64,000 nucleotides of DNA from Hydrogenophaga sp. (GTDB lineage: Bacteria; Pseudomonadota; Gammaproteobacteria; Burkholderiales; Burkholderiaceae_C): NCBI RefSeq assembly GCF_018780385.1, contig NZ_JADMJO010000093.1:1-64000 (forward strand), in the 5' to 3' direction. Under the pieces are notes generated by a model that was not told the origin of the DNA, made no database searches, and saw only the letters and a program-made list of their open reading frames with translations. Below, piece after piece: positions 43,463 to 52,235 of this stretch. Position 1 is the stretch's first letter; every line of letters starts with the position of its first letter. The position numbers were made by a program, and so were the translations under genes.

Positions 43463-44218
43463 TCAGTGACCTCCCGTCCCGCCGGCCACGACGAAGCCCG
43501 GTATGCGCGCGCGCTTCTCGATGACCGCCATGATGCGGTTGATCGCGAAGGCCGAGATGATGTACAGGCCGGTCACCGCCAGGTACACCTCGACGCCGCG
43601 CGAAGTCTCTTCCTGCGCCTGCATCGCGAACATGGTGAGCTCGGACACCGACACCGCGAACGCCACCGAGGAGTTCTTGAAGATGTTCATGGTCTCGCTG
43701 GTCAGCGGCGGGATGATGATGCGAAAGGCCATGGGCAGCAGCACATAGCGGTAGTACTGGAAGGTGGTGAAGCCCATCGCCATGCCCGCGTAGCGCTGGC
43801 CGCGCGGCAGGGCCTGGATGCCCGAGCGCACCTGCTCGGCAATGCGGGCCGAGGTGAAGAAACCGAGGGCGAACACCACGAGCACGAAGCCGGGAATGCC
43901 CTGCAACACCGGAAACATCGAGGGCAGCACGTGGTACCAGAGGAATATCTGCACCAACAACGGGATGTTGCGGAACAGTTCGACCCAGGCATTGCCCAGG
44001 CGCACCACCATGGGCCGGTCGGGCAGCGTGCGCAGCGTGCCGATCACGATGCCCAGCACCAGCGCCAGCAGCAAGGCCAGCAACGACACGGACACCGTCC
44101 AGCCCCAAGCCGACAGCATCCAGTCGAGGTAGGTGATGTCGCCCCCCTTGCCAAAGCAGCTCTGTGCAGGCTGCCGTTCGATGGTGTCCTCGCAGAACAC
44201 CTGCCAATCCCACGCCAT
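43463..44218 (-). CDS. gltJ: Glutamate/aspartate ABC transporter permease
   Basis: A 251-residue permease, the partner of gltK. It has hydrophobic helices from about residue 28 and the motif SARIAEQVRSGIQALPRGQR (EAA-like loop). The N-terminal MAWDWQVFCEDTI with a cysteine-bearing periplasmic segment is typical of GltJ (246 in E. coli). AAGGGG precedes the ATG by 5 bases. It is separated from gltI by a strong hairpin at 44279-44309. Confidence 0.93.
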   Translation of the reverse strand: MAWDWQVFCEDTIERQPAQSCFGKGGDITYLDWMLSAWGWTVSVSLLALLLALVLGIVIGTLRTLPDRPMVVRLGNAWVELFRNIPLLVQIFLWYHVLPSMFPVLQGIPGFVLVVFALGFFTSARIAEQVRSGIQALPRGQRYAGMAMGFTTFQYYRYVLLPMAFRIIIPPLTSETMNIFKNSSVAFAVSVSELTMFAMQAQEETSRGVEVYLAVTGLYIISAFAINRIMAVIEKRARIPGFVVAGGTGGH

Positions 44219-44274
44219 AAAAACCCCTTCTTGTTATCGCCTCGCCACCGCATGGCGGTTCACGGGCGTCTACG

Positions 44275-44309
44275 AAAACGCCCCTTCAAATGGTCCACTT
44301 GAAGGGGCG
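44275..44309 (-). terminator. Hairpin with T-run between gltI and gltJ (attenuator)
   Basis: On the minus strand CGCCCCTTCAA pairs with TTGAAGGGGCG across a 9-base loop and is followed by TTTT (44278-44275). This 11-bp stem is an intrinsic terminator or attenuator, and probably lets the binding protein gene be expressed above the permease and ATPase genes, as is common in such operons. Confidence 0.85.
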
Positions 44310-44328
44310 TGCCGGAAGCGCCTGCAGC

Positions 44329-45231
44329 TTACTTCTTGACGTAGTCTTCCATCGGCTTGTCGTTCGGGCTGGCCCAGGCGGCCTTGGTGGCGTCGGAGAT
44401 CGGCAGGCCGATCTTCACGTTCGCCGGCGGGATCGGCTGCATGAACCACTTGTCGTACAGCTTGGCGAGCGAACCGTCAGCGATCTGGCGCTTGATGCTG
44501 TCGTCCACGGCTTTCTTGAACGCCGGGTCGTCCTTGCGCAACATGCAGGCGATGGGCTCGACCGACAGCACTTCACCGACGATCTTGTAGTCGGCCGGAT
44601 TCTTGGACTTGGAGATGTTGCCGGCCAGGATCTGGCCGTCCATCACGAAGGCATCGGCGCGGCCCGATTCCAGCAGCAGGAAGCTGTCGGCGTGGTCCTT
44701 GCCCATGACTTCCTTGAAGTCGATGCCGCCGGCGCGCTCGTTTTTGCGCAGGGTCTGCACCGAGGTGGTGCCGGTGGTGGTGGCCACGGACTTGCCGTTC
44801 AGGTCCTTGATGGCGTTGATGCCCGAGCTCGCCTTGACGGCGATGCGCACTTCTTCCACGTAGGTGGTCATGGCAAAGGCCACGTCCTTCTGGCGCGTGG
44901 CGTTGTTGGTGGTGGAGCCGCATTCCAGATCAACCGTGCCGTTCTGCACCAGGGGGATGCGGTTCTGCGAGGTGACCGGCTGGTACTTCACTTCCAGCGA
45001 GGTCAGACCCAACTGCTTGCGAATGTCGGACAGGATGATCTCGCCCATCTCGGTGTGAAAGCCGACGTACTTGCCGCCACCCAGGGTGAAGCCCAGGCCA
45101 CCCGAGGACTCGCGCACGCCCAGGGACACACTGCCGGACGCCTTGATCTTGGCCAGCGTATCGCCGGTCTGGGCCAAGGCGCTGCTGGCGGCCAATGCGG
45201 TCACGGCCCATGCGAGCAGGTGCTTCTTCAT
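44329..45231 (-). CDS. gltI: Glutamate/aspartate ABC transporter periplasmic binding protein
   Basis: The 300-residue product has a signal peptide cleaved after SALA at residue 20. It captures acidic amino acids in the periplasm for Glt[38 protein letters not shown] and DDSIKRQIADGSLAKLYDKW are typical of GltI/DEBP. The start at ATG 45231 has AAGGAG 6 bases upstream; a longer frame to 45309 lacks one. The 283 bp upstream to the LysR gene must hold the promoter. Confidence 0.94.
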   Translation of the reverse strand: MKKHLLAWAVTALAASSALAQTGDTLAKIKASGSVSLGVRESSGGLGFTLGGGKYVGFHTEMGEIILSDIRKQLGLTSLEVKYQPVTSQNRIPLVQNGTVDLECGSTTNNATRQKDVAFAMTTYVEEVRIAVKASSGINAIKDLNGKSVATTTGTTSVQTLRKNERAGGIDFKEVMGKDHADSFLLLESGRADAFVMDGQILAGNISKSKNPADYKIVGEVLSVEPIACMLRKDDPAFKKAVDDSIKRQIADGSLAKLYDKWFMQPIPPANVKIGLPISDATKAAWASPNDKPMEDYVKK

Positions 45232-45514
45232 AACTATCTCCTTGTTTGTGAATAAAACGATAAACCCAACGATTTTCAGCTTGATGTGCGTCTCTTCAGG
45301 CCTGCGCACATGAATCGCATGATGCTACGCACGCAAACTCCGTTCCACCCGGGAATTCCCACCCTGTGTGGAGCGAAGCCCGTGAATGTAACGAGCGCCC
45401 CGAACAAACGCCAATGCTGATTCCAGCGCCGATCATGCAAACCGTTCATGTCCGAATTTACCCCAATGGTTCCGACCGACGATCCACGCTAGCAATCACC
45501 TGCAAACGAAAAAA
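45232..45514 (-). other. Upstream region of gltI
   Basis: This 283-bp non-coding stretch separates the lysR-type gene from gltI. It presumably holds the gltI promoter and any LysR binding site. I see no strong sigma-70 pair or long dyad that I would defend. Confidence 0.4.
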
Positions 45515-46432
45515 TCAGGCGGTCTCCAAGCGCTGGCGCAGGTCGTTCCAGAACTTCTCGACCGGTCCTTTGGCCTTGCGTGCCAACGGCCGCTCACGGT
45601 AGATGCGGATGTCCAGGGCCGTCTCCAACCCGCCGCCGGCCGACACCAGCTTGCGTGCGGCGACTTCGTTGCGCACCGCGCTGGCGGGCAGGAAAGCGAT
45701 GCCGTGGCCTTCCAGGGCCATGGCTTTGAGGCCTTCGGCCATGTCGGTCTCATAGATGCGGTCCAGGTGCACGGGCACGCTGCTTTGTTTGAGCATCTGG
45801 TCCACCGCCCGGCCCAGGTAGGCACCAGGAGCATAGGCCAGGTAAGGCTGCGGCTGGCCGGCCAGTCCGGGCAACGCGTAAGTGGGCGCACCGGCGGCGG
45901 TGGGCTTCACATAGGGCGCCAGCAGCTCGCGGCCCAGGGGCAGCATCTCGTAGCGGTTGGCATCGAGCTGGATCGGTTGCGACTCGTGGTGATAGGCGAT
46001 GAGCAGGTCGCAGCTGCCTTCGACCAGACGCAACACCGCGTCGTGCACGTTCAGGGCGATGAGTCGGCTCTTGATCGGTCCGCAGGTCTCGCGCAGGCTG
46101 GAGAGCCAGGAGGGGAAAAACGTGAACGCCAGCGTGTGCGGCACGGCGAACTCGATCACGTCCTGCGCCGCCGCCGTGTGGGCCCTGAGCATGGCCCGCG
46201 TGCTTTGCATCGCCTGCAGCATTTCCAGCGCTTGGTCGTACAAGGTCTGGCCCGCCGGCGTGAGACGCGTGGGATACGAGGAGCGATCGACCAGGTCCGT
46301 GCCGGCCCAGGCCTCCAGCGACTGGATGCGGCGCGAGAACGCAGGCTGCGTCACGTGGCGCAGTTGGGCCGAGCGGCTGAAGCTGCGGGTCTCAGCCAGA
46401 CTGACAAAATCTTCGAGCCACTTGGTTTCCAT
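45515..46432 (-). CDS. LysR family transcriptional regulator
   Basis: A 305-residue LysR-type protein. The N-terminal winged HTH is clear (MKW-type start METKWLEDFVSLAETRSFSR, then SAQLRHVTQPAFSRRIQSLE). The C-terminal effector domain is PBP2-like (IEFAVPHTLAFTFFPSWL, MALEGHGIAFLPASAV). It lies directly upstream of the gltIJKL genes on the same strand, so it may regulate them, though LysR genes are more often divergent from their target. The ligand is unknown. Confidence 0.9.
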   Translation of the reverse strand: METKWLEDFVSLAETRSFSRSAQLRHVTQPAFSRRIQSLEAWAGTDLVDRSSYPTRLTPAGQTLYDQALEMLQAMQSTRAMLRAHTAAAQDVIEFAVPHTLAFTFFPSWLSSLRETCGPIKSRLIALNVHDAVLRLVEGSCDLLIAYHHESQPIQLDANRYEMLPLGRELLAPYVKPTAAGAPTYALPGLAGQPQPYLAYAPGAYLGRAVDQMLKQSSVPVHLDRIYETDMAEGLKAMALEGHGIAFLPASAVRNEVAARKLVSAGGGLETALDIRIYRERPLARKAKGPVEKFWNDLRQRLETA

Positions 46433-46454
46433 GGGGCGCGATTATGGCTTGACC

Positions 46455-47228
46455 CTAACCCTCAAGCACCAACCGCACGGAGGCAACGTACAGCCGCTCC
46501 ATGGCATCAAGCGGTTGCACCGCCGCGGCGCGATCCTGGAGGTGGCGCGCCTCTTCCATCCGTTTGTGCCCCTCCAGCATGAGCAGTCCATTGGCGTGCT
46601 CCGACAAGGTGATGGCCGAGTCGGGGTTGAGGGCGAGTGCCTTCTGGTACAGCGCCAGACCGGCTTCCTTGCTGGCGCCGTGCGTCATGCCGCCCACCAA
46701 CGCACCCACCTTGTCGATCACTTCGGCGTGGTAGCCGGCCAACGCGAGATGGGCATCGGCATGGCGTGGCGACAGCGCGATGGTGGTCTCCAGCGCCTGG
46801 CGGATCTTCCCACCCAGGCCTTGTGTGAGCGCCTTGGCCACGCTGATGCACTGGCTGTAGCGAGCCAGGGCATAAGCCTGCCAGTACCAGGCACCGGCGT
46901 TGTTCGGCTCTCGCTTCTGCAGGGCTTCGGCGCGCGCCGCAGCCTCCAGCAACAGTTGCTGGCGCACGTGTTCGCGTGGTTCGAGGTAGTTGGCGTAGAT
47001 GCAGGCGGCCTTGTTGGCCACATTCAAGCCCGCATCGCCCAGCGCGATGCCACTGAGGGCAGCACGCTGGAACTCGCCGTTGTGAAACTGAACCCAGGCC
47101 TCCAGCACATCGGAGCGCTCGGGCCAGGGCTCTGCGTCGCCCATGTGCAGTCGGTTCCACTGGTGCTGCAGGTGGGTGCGGTCCCACCGGGGTGTCACGG
47201 TCCAGGGAAAAGGGGTCCATGTGTCCAT
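46455..47228 (-). CDS. TPR-like helical repeat protein, unknown function
   Basis: A 257-residue protein, not a recognised enzyme. It is mostly alpha-helical with TPR-like units: AACIYANYLEPREHVRQQLL, NNAGAWYWQAYALARYSQC, KIRQALETTIALSPRHADAH, and AGLALYQKALALNPDSAITL. The last two match the spacing of TPR helices, and LSPRHADAHLALAGYHAE is a typical TPR turn. No signal peptide or membrane segment. It lies 17 bp after the PhaD-like TetR gene on the same strand and probably shares its transcript. A protein-binding role is inference. Confidence 0.75.
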   Translation of the reverse strand: MDTWTPFPWTVTPRWDRTHLQHQWNRLHMGDAEPWPERSDVLEAWVQFHNGEFQRAALSGIALGDAGLNVANKAACIYANYLEPREHVRQQLLLEAAARAEALQKREPNNAGAWYWQAYALARYSQCISVAKALTQGLGGKIRQALETTIALSPRHADAHLALAGYHAEVIDKVGALVGGMTHGASKEAGLALYQKALALNPDSAITLSEHANGLLMLEGHKRMEEARHLQDRAAAVQPLDAMERLYVASVRLVLEG

Positions 47229-47245
47229 CGTTGTCTCCTCGTGCG

Positions 47246-47905
47246 TCAGGCGCTGGGGCTGTAAGCCGCGGTGAGATGGATCAGGTGCTGTCGCTGCGAG
47301 CTCTCAAGGTAGGGAGCCAGCAGGTTGAGCACATGGTAGGCGCCGCGCATCAAAGCCTGTTGCGCGTTGTCCGGCTCCAGCGCGTGACGCGGGTCGCGCA
47401 CGTACTCGAAGCTCAGCCAGTAGGTGAGCACCACCACCATGCTGTCCGCGGTGGGCTCCATTTCGCGCGCGTCCATCGTCACCGCGCTGTTGCGGCTGAG
47501 GGCCGCGAGCAGGTTGCGGATGGCGCGCGTCTTGTCTTTCAACACGGTCTGAAAATGGGTCTCCAGCATGCGGTTCTTCGACAGCAGGTCGTTGAGGTCG
47601 CGGTACAGGAAACGGTACTCCCAGATGATCTCGAACAGCGAGTGCAGGAAGAACCAGGCGTCTTCCACGTTGCGCACGCCTTCGCTGGCACCCAGCAACT
47701 CACCCAGGGCTTTTTCATAGCGCTCGAACAACGAGTTGATCAGCTCGTCCTTGGCCGGGTAGTGGTAATACAGGTTGCCCGGGCTGATGCCCAGCTCGGC
47801 CGAGATCAGCGTGGTGGACACGTTGGGCTCGCCGAACCGGTTGAAGAGTTCGAGCGTGACCTCGAGGATGCGCTCGGCGGTGCGGCGCGGGGCTTTTTTG
47901 GCCAT
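47246..47905 (-). CDS. TetR family regulator, PhaD-like
   Basis: The 219-residue protein has the TetR HTH (RILEVTLELFNRFGEPNVST, ELGISPGNLYYHYPAKDELI). The run NRFGEPNVST...ELGISPGNLYYHY and the following FERYEKAL...WFFLHSLFEIIWEYRFLYRDL resemble Pseudomonas PhaD, the TetR protein that controls PHA genes, by recall; the best assignment is therefore PhaD-like. It lies between the patatin-like lipase gene (5-bp gap upstream) and the TPR gene. The phasin and acyl-CoA reductase genes nearby fit a role in storage-lipid control. The ligand is probably an acyl-CoA (inference). Confidence 0.85.
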   Translation of the reverse strand: MAKKAPRRTAERILEVTLELFNRFGEPNVSTTLISAELGISPGNLYYHYPAKDELINSLFERYEKALGELLGASEGVRNVEDAWFFLHSLFEIIWEYRFLYRDLNDLLSKNRMLETHFQTVLKDKTRAIRNLLAALSRNSAVTMDAREMEPTADSMVVVLTYWLSFEYVRDPRHALEPDNAQQALMRGAYHVLNLLAPYLESSQRQHLIHLTAAYSPSA

Positions 47906-47910
47906 GGCGC

Positions 47911-49173
47911 TCAGCGGCCCGCAGCCGCGGTGCCAAGCTGGCGTTGCAGATCGTCCAGCGTGGCGTGCAACTGCCGGCCCAAGGTGGTTTGCGCCGGCAC
48001 CGACGGCTCGTTCACCAGGCGGAGGTCGGGGTTGCGAAGCGAGGCCAAGTTCAGCGTCACGCCGTGGCGTGCCAGCTTGGGCGCCAGTTCGGCCTGTCGT
48101 TCGAGCAGCAGCTTGCGCGTCTGCTGGTAGGCGTGCTCGGCCAGTTCGCGCCGCTGGCGGTAGCTGAAGGTGTTGGCCGTGAAGAGCTTGGCGTCGCGCT
48201 GATCGGGCTCGATGAGCACGATGTCGCTGCCCGGATACAGGCGCTCGTAGTTCTTCATGCCGAGCTCAAGCCGTGAATGGATCATGGAGCGGAACGTCTG
48301 GCTCATCACCGCCGGGAAGCCGCCCTCGACCAGCGAAGGAATGTGGTCGGTGTGTTCGCCCAAAGCATGGGCCCTGAATGGCACGAGGGGGTTCAGGCAC
48401 AGCAGCAGCGCCGCGCCGTCGTCGAGCGCCACGGTCGCGTGCAAGGTTTTCTTCAGCGCACCGTCCACGTAGTGCTCTCCGTCGATCTCCACCGGCGGGA
48501 ACAGCCCGGGCAAGGCGGCGCTGGCCTGGATCGCCCGTGAAATCGGCACGTGGTCCCAGCCCGGTTGGCCAAACGGTGCCGCCTCGCCGGAGTCGAGCTG
48601 CGTGGCCACCAGCGTGAGGCGGGCGCGCAGCTGGCGGAAGTCGTTGGTGCGCCCGGGCTGGCTGAACAGCCGTTCGATCTGGTGGTGGATGCCTTCGTTG
48701 TCCAGCACGCCGGTGGGCAGCGCCGCACCGAGCCGCTCGAACGCGTTGGTGAACGCCCTGCCCTGCACGCCCCACGCCCACAGGGCACTGCCCAACAGAC
48801 CGGGCAGGCGTTGCAGCCGACCAGCGAATTCGGTCCACGCGGGCTTGAGCAGCCAGGCGGGATCAAAGTTGTCGTTGCCCTTGTCCTTGCCGTCTTCGAT
48901 GAAGGCTTCGCACAGCTCGCGCGGGCTGATGCCGTTGGCCAGGCCCGCGGCGATGAAACCGCCGGCCGAGACACCCACGTAGTGATCACAGTGGTTGAGG
49001 TCCAGGCCGCGGAGGCTGTCGGCCAACGCGCACAACGCACCGATTTCGTAGATCGCGCCGAGCGGCCCACCACCGGCCAGGGCCAGTGCGATGCGGGGGC
49101 GTTGCGACTTGAGCGAGCGGCTCTTCGCTGGCCTTGGGGAGGGCACGGGTCGGGCTTCGCGCGGTGTCGTCAT
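47911..49173 (-). CDS. Patatin-like phospholipase/lipid acyl hydrolase
   Basis: A 420-residue cytosolic serine hydrolase of the patatin family. The oxyanion motif is LALAGGGPLGAIYEIG (residues 30-45), the nucleophile elbow GVSAGG has Ser69, and the catalytic Asp is in VDGALKK. The N-terminus is basic and Pro/Arg-rich. Its substrate could be phospholipid, wax ester or a PHA granule component; the family includes intracellular PHA depolymerase-like members. It begins the patatin-TetR-TPR run, downstream of the phasin terminator. Confidence 0.88.
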   Translation of the reverse strand: MTTPREARPVPSPRPAKSRSLKSQRPRIALALAGGGPLGAIYEIGALCALADSLRGLDLNHCDHYVGVSAGGFIAAGLANGISPRELCEAFIEDGKDKGNDNFDPAWLLKPAWTEFAGRLQRLPGLLGSALWAWGVQGRAFTNAFERLGAALPTGVLDNEGIHHQIERLFSQPGRTNDFRQLRARLTLVATQLDSGEAAPFGQPGWDHVPISRAIQASAALPGLFPPVEIDGEHYVDGALKKTLHATVALDDGAALLLCLNPLVPFRAHALGEHTDHIPSLVEGGFPAVMSQTFRSMIHSRLELGMKNYERLYPGSDIVLIEPDQRDAKLFTANTFSYRQRRELAEHAYQQTRKLLLERQAELAPKLARHGVTLNLASLRNPDLRLVNEPSVPAQTTLGRQLHATLDDLQRQLGTAAAGR

Positions 49174-49236
49174 GCGTTTGAGTGTAGACCGCTGGTGTGG
49201 CCGAACTTGCTGCGTTGCAGCATGGGCAACAGGCGC

Positions 49237-49260
49237 AAAAAAGGGGCGCGATCGCCCCTG
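49237..49260 (-). terminator. Intrinsic terminator after the phasin gene
   Basis: On the minus strand GGGGCG-ATCG-CGCCCC is followed by six T (49242-49237). It ends the phasin transcript and isolates it from the patatin-TetR-TPR genes downstream on the same strand. Confidence 0.88.
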
Positions 49261-49291
49261 TTTCGTGTGATGCCCTCAGGCCTCACGGTGC

Positions 49292-49846
49292 TTACGCGGT
49301 GGCCGCCTTGCGGGCGGTCTTGCGGGCAGCGGGCCTGGCTGCAACATTCTTGGCGGCAGGCTTGCTGGCGGATTTCTTTGCGGGCGCGGCCTTGCGGGCT
49401 GCGGTCTTGGCGGGGGCCTTGCCACCGAGCTCCTGCACATGCTGGTTGAGTGCATCGATGCGCTTGATCAGTGCGTCCACATCGCGCGCTGAAGGCACGC
49501 CCAGTTTGTTCAGGGCCTTGGCCACACGCTCTTCGAAGATCGACTCGAGCTTGTCCCACTGGCCGGAGGCTTTGGAGGAGATGTCGGTGGCCATGCTGCT
49601 GACCTTGTTGGTGGCTTCGGAGATGCGCTCTTCGGCCACAGCCTGGGTCTTGCGCTGAATCGACAGGCCTTCCTTCACCAGAGATTCGAAGGCCTTGCCG
49701 CCTTCTTCCTGTGCCTTGGAAAAGGCGCCGAGGCCAGCCAGCCAGATCTGCTGTGCCGAGTCCTTGATGGCGCCGGACAGCGGGGAGTTGAACGCCTGCG
49801 CAGCGGCTTTCTTGTCGCTGCCGTTTTTCTGGATCTTCTTGACCAT
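49292..49846 (-). CDS. Phasin / PHA granule-associated protein with H1-like tail (PhaF-like)
   Basis: The 184-residue product has a phasin domain of the polyhydroxyalkanoate granule-associated type (residues 20-140): DSAQQIWLAGLGAFSKAQEE, FESLVKEG, QWDKLESIFEERVAKALNKLG. A Lys/Ala/Pro tail follows from residue 145 (PAKTAARKAAPAKKSASKPA), like the histone-H1-like half of Pseudomonas PhaF. Phasins coat PHA granules and the tail binds DNA, which helps segregate granules. The start at ATG 49846 has AGGAG 6 bases upstream. It is divergent from the fatty acyl-CoA reductase gene (208-bp gap) and ends at a strong terminator. Confidence 0.9.
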   Translation of the reverse strand: MVKKIQKNGSDKKAAAQAFNSPLSGAIKDSAQQIWLAGLGAFSKAQEEGGKAFESLVKEGLSIQRKTQAVAEERISEATNKVSSMATDISSKASGQWDKLESIFEERVAKALNKLGVPSARDVDALIKRIDALNQHVQELGGKAPAKTAARKAAPAKKSASKPAAKNVAARPAARKTARKAATA

Positions 49847-49910
49847 GGGGTGCTCCTGTTGATTGAAATGGATGGACAGGCTTGTGGCCCGAGTGCAGCC
49901 ACTGTACGGG

Positions 49911-49926
49911 CAGGGCGCATGCCCTG
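49911..49926. promoter_or_regulatory. Inverted repeat in the phasin-reductase promoter region
   Basis: CAGGGC-GCAT-GCCCTG has 6-bp arms around 4 bases and lies in the 208-bp gap between the divergent phasin and acyl-CoA reductase genes. It is a candidate operator for the nearby TetR protein, but GC-rich DNA yields such dyads by chance, so support is modest. Confidence 0.4.
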
Positions 49927-50054
49927 TGTAGGGGCGCAAGACTAATGCCGGCGCGGCGTACGCGGGTTTTTGCGGAATGGGCCGCGCCGCTTCGTGGACA
50001 AGAATGGAAGGCGTTTCGCATCGCTCACACCACCATCTGTTTCAGGAGACCTTC

Positions 50055-52040
50055 ATGCATTACTTCGTCACCGGTGCCACCGGCTTCATCGGCAAGCGCC
50101 TGGTGGGCAAGCTGCTCCAGCGCAAGGGCGCGGTGGTGCACTTCCTCATTCGCAAGGAAAGCGAAGGCAAGGTGGCGGGGCTGCGGGAGACCTGGGGTGT
50201 GAGCGCGGCGCGCGCCGTGCCGGTGTTTGGCGACCTCACCTCCAAGAAGCTGGGCGTCTCGGCCGACGAGACCAAATCGCTCAAGGGCCAGATCGATCAC
50301 TTCTACCATCTGGCTGCTGTGTATGACCTCGAAGCCGATGCCGAAAGCCAGATCGCGGTGAACGTCGACGGCACGCGCAACACGGTGGAGTTCGCGAAGG
50401 CCATTGGCGCAGGCCACTTCCACCACGTGTCGTCGATTGCCGCGGCCGGCCTCTATGAAGGTGTGTTCCGCGAAGACATGTTCGACGAGGCCGAGGGCCT
50501 GGACCACCCCTACTTCATGACCAAGCACGAGAGCGAGAAGATCGTGCGCGAAGAATGCAAGGTGCCTTGGAGCGTGTACCGCCCGGCCGCCGTGGTGGGC
50601 GACAGCCAGACCGGCGAGATGGACAAGATCGACGGGCCTTACTACTTCTTCAAACTGATCCAGCGCCTGCGCCAGATCCTGCCGCCCTGGATGCCCAGCG
50701 TGGGCCTGGAGGGTGGTCGCATCAACATCGTGCCGGTGGATTTCGTGGTCGACGCGCTCGACCACATCAGCCACCAGAAGCGCAACAGCGGCGCCTGCTT
50801 CCACCTGGTGGACCCGATGGGCTACCGCGTCGGCGACGTGCTCGACATCCTGAGCAAGGCCGCGCACGCGCCCAAGATGAACCTGTTCATCAACGCCGCG
50901 CTGATGGGCTTCATTCCCAAGAGCGTCAAAAAGGGACTCATGGCGCTGGCACCGGTGCGCCGCGTCTACAAGGCCATCATGCAGGACCTCGGCTTGCCCG
51001 AGGACATGATGACCTTCGTCAACTACCCGACGCGCTTCGACTGCCGCGAGACGCTGGCTGCGCTCAAGGGCAGCGGCATCGCCTGCCCCAACTTCAAGGA
51101 CTACGCTTGGCGCCTGTGGGACTACTGGGAGCGCCACCTCGACCCGGACCTGCACATCGACCGCAGCCTCAAGGGCACGGTGGCCGGCAAGGTGGTGCTG
51201 GTCACTGGCGGCAGCTCGGGCATCGGCCTGGCCGCGGCGCACAAGTTCGCCGAGGCGGGTGCCACCACCCTCATCTGTGGGCGGGACCAGGACAAGCTGG
51301 ATGAAGCCTGCAAGGAGGCGAAAGACAAGGGTTACCAGTTCATCGCCTACCCGGCCGACATCGCCGACATGGCGGACGCCGACCGCTTCGTGCAACTGCT
51401 GGTGGCCAACCATGGCGGCGTGGACTTCCTGATCAACAACGCGGGCCGCTCGATCCGCCGCGCGATTGAAGGCAGCTACGACCGCTTCCACGACTTCGAG
51501 CGCACCATGCAGCTCAACTACTTCGGCTGCCTGCGCGTGACCATGGGCCTGCTGCCCGGCATGGTGGCCAAACGCAAGGGGCATGTGGTCAACATCAGTT
51601 CCATCGGTGTGCTCACCAACGCGCCGCGCTTCAGCGCCTACGTGGCGAGCAAGGCCGCGCTGGACGCGTGGACGCGCTGCGCTTCCAGCGAGTTCGCCGA
51701 CCAGGGCATCAGCTTCACGACCATCAACATGCCGCTGGTGCGCACACCCATGATCGCGCCGACCCAGATCTACAAGAACGTGCCGACGCTGGCGCCCGAA
51801 GAAGCGGCCGACATGATTGCCCAGGCCTGCATCTTCAAGCCGGTGCGCATCGCCACGCGCCTGGGCGTGACGGGCCAGATGATGCATGCGATGGTGCCGC
51901 GGGTTGCGCAGATCGTGATGAACACGAGCTTCCGGATGTTCCCGGATTCATCGGCGGCGAAGGGGGACAAGGGGGCGAAGTCGCAGTTGTCGGCTGAGGC
52001 TGTGGCGATGCAGCAGATGATGCGGGGGATTCACTTCTGA
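50055..52040 (+). CDS. Alcohol-forming fatty acyl-CoA reductase, two SDR domains
   Basis: The 661-residue protein has an extended SDR domain (TGATGFIG at 6-13, HVSS at 124-127, YxxxK at 153-157) fused to a classical SDR domain (TGGSSGIG at 384-391, NNAG at 461-464, SS at 515-516, YxxxK at 529-533). Length and many blocks (REDMFDEAEGLDHPY, VREECKVP, YYFFKLIQ, INIVPVDFVVDALDHI, NYPTRFDCRE, GVLTNAPRFSAYVASK) match my recall of Marinobacter Maqu_2507, which reduces fatty acyl-CoA to fatty alcohol through the aldehyde for wax-ester synthesis. NADPH use is expected from the family. AGGAG lies 6 bases before the ATG. It is divergent from the phasin gene. Confidence 0.9.
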   Translation: MHYFVTGATGFIGKRLVGKLLQRKGAVVHFLIRKESEGKVAGLRETWGVSAARAVPVFGDLTSKKLGVSADETKSLKGQIDHFYHLAAVYDLEADAESQIAVNVDGTRNTVEFAKAIGAGHFHHVSSIAAAGLYEGVFREDMFDEAEGLDHPYFMTKHESEKIVREECKVPWSVYRPAAVVGDSQTGEMDKIDGPYYFFKLIQRLRQILPPWMPSVGLEGGRINIVPVDFVVDALDHISHQKRNSGACFHLVDPMGYRVGDVLDILSKAAHAPKMNLFINAALMGFIPKSVKKGLMALAPVRRVYKAIMQDLGLPEDMMTFVNYPTRFDCRETLAALKGSGIACPNFKDYAWRLWDYWERHLDPDLHIDRSLKGTVAGKVVLVTGGSSGIGLAAAHKFAEAGATTLICGRDQDKLDEACKEAKDKGYQFIAYPADIADMADADRFVQLLVANHGGVDFLINNAGRSIRRAIEGSYDRFHDFERTMQLNYFGCLRVTMGLLPGMVAKRKGHVVNISSIGVLTNAPRFSAYVASKAALDAWTRCASSEFADQGISFTTINMPLVRTPMIAPTQIYKNVPTLAPEEAADMIAQACIFKPVRIATRLGVTGQMMHAMVPRVAQIVMNTSFRMFPDSSAAKGDKGAKSQLSAEAVAMQQMMRGIHF

Positions 52041-52060
52041 TTTTGGTTTCTTTGTCGTGA

Positions 52061-52235
52061 GGTTTTTTCTTTCGTGGCGAGCCGGGTCTCGGCCCGGCGG
52101 CCGAGCTACTTTTCTTTGCTTCGCCAAAGAAAAGTAGCCAAAAGAAAGGCGAGCCGAAGTCCGGGGCCCTTCGGGCTTCCTTGCGCTGCTCGTGTCGCGG
52201 GGGATGTCCGCAAACTTGTCCGCTTCGCGGCCTTC
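52061..52235 (+). repeat. Repeat family C, left arm (3' of the acyl-CoA reductase gene)
   Basis: This begins 20 bases after the reductase stop codon. Its first 100 bases are almost identical to the reverse complement of 52513-52610, and a weaker match continues to about 52235. It contains the 11-bp hairpin ACTTTTCTTTG-CTTCGC-CAAAGAAAAGT (52108-52135). In orientation to its gene it matches the right arm, which follows the ABC transporter gene. Confidence 0.85.
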
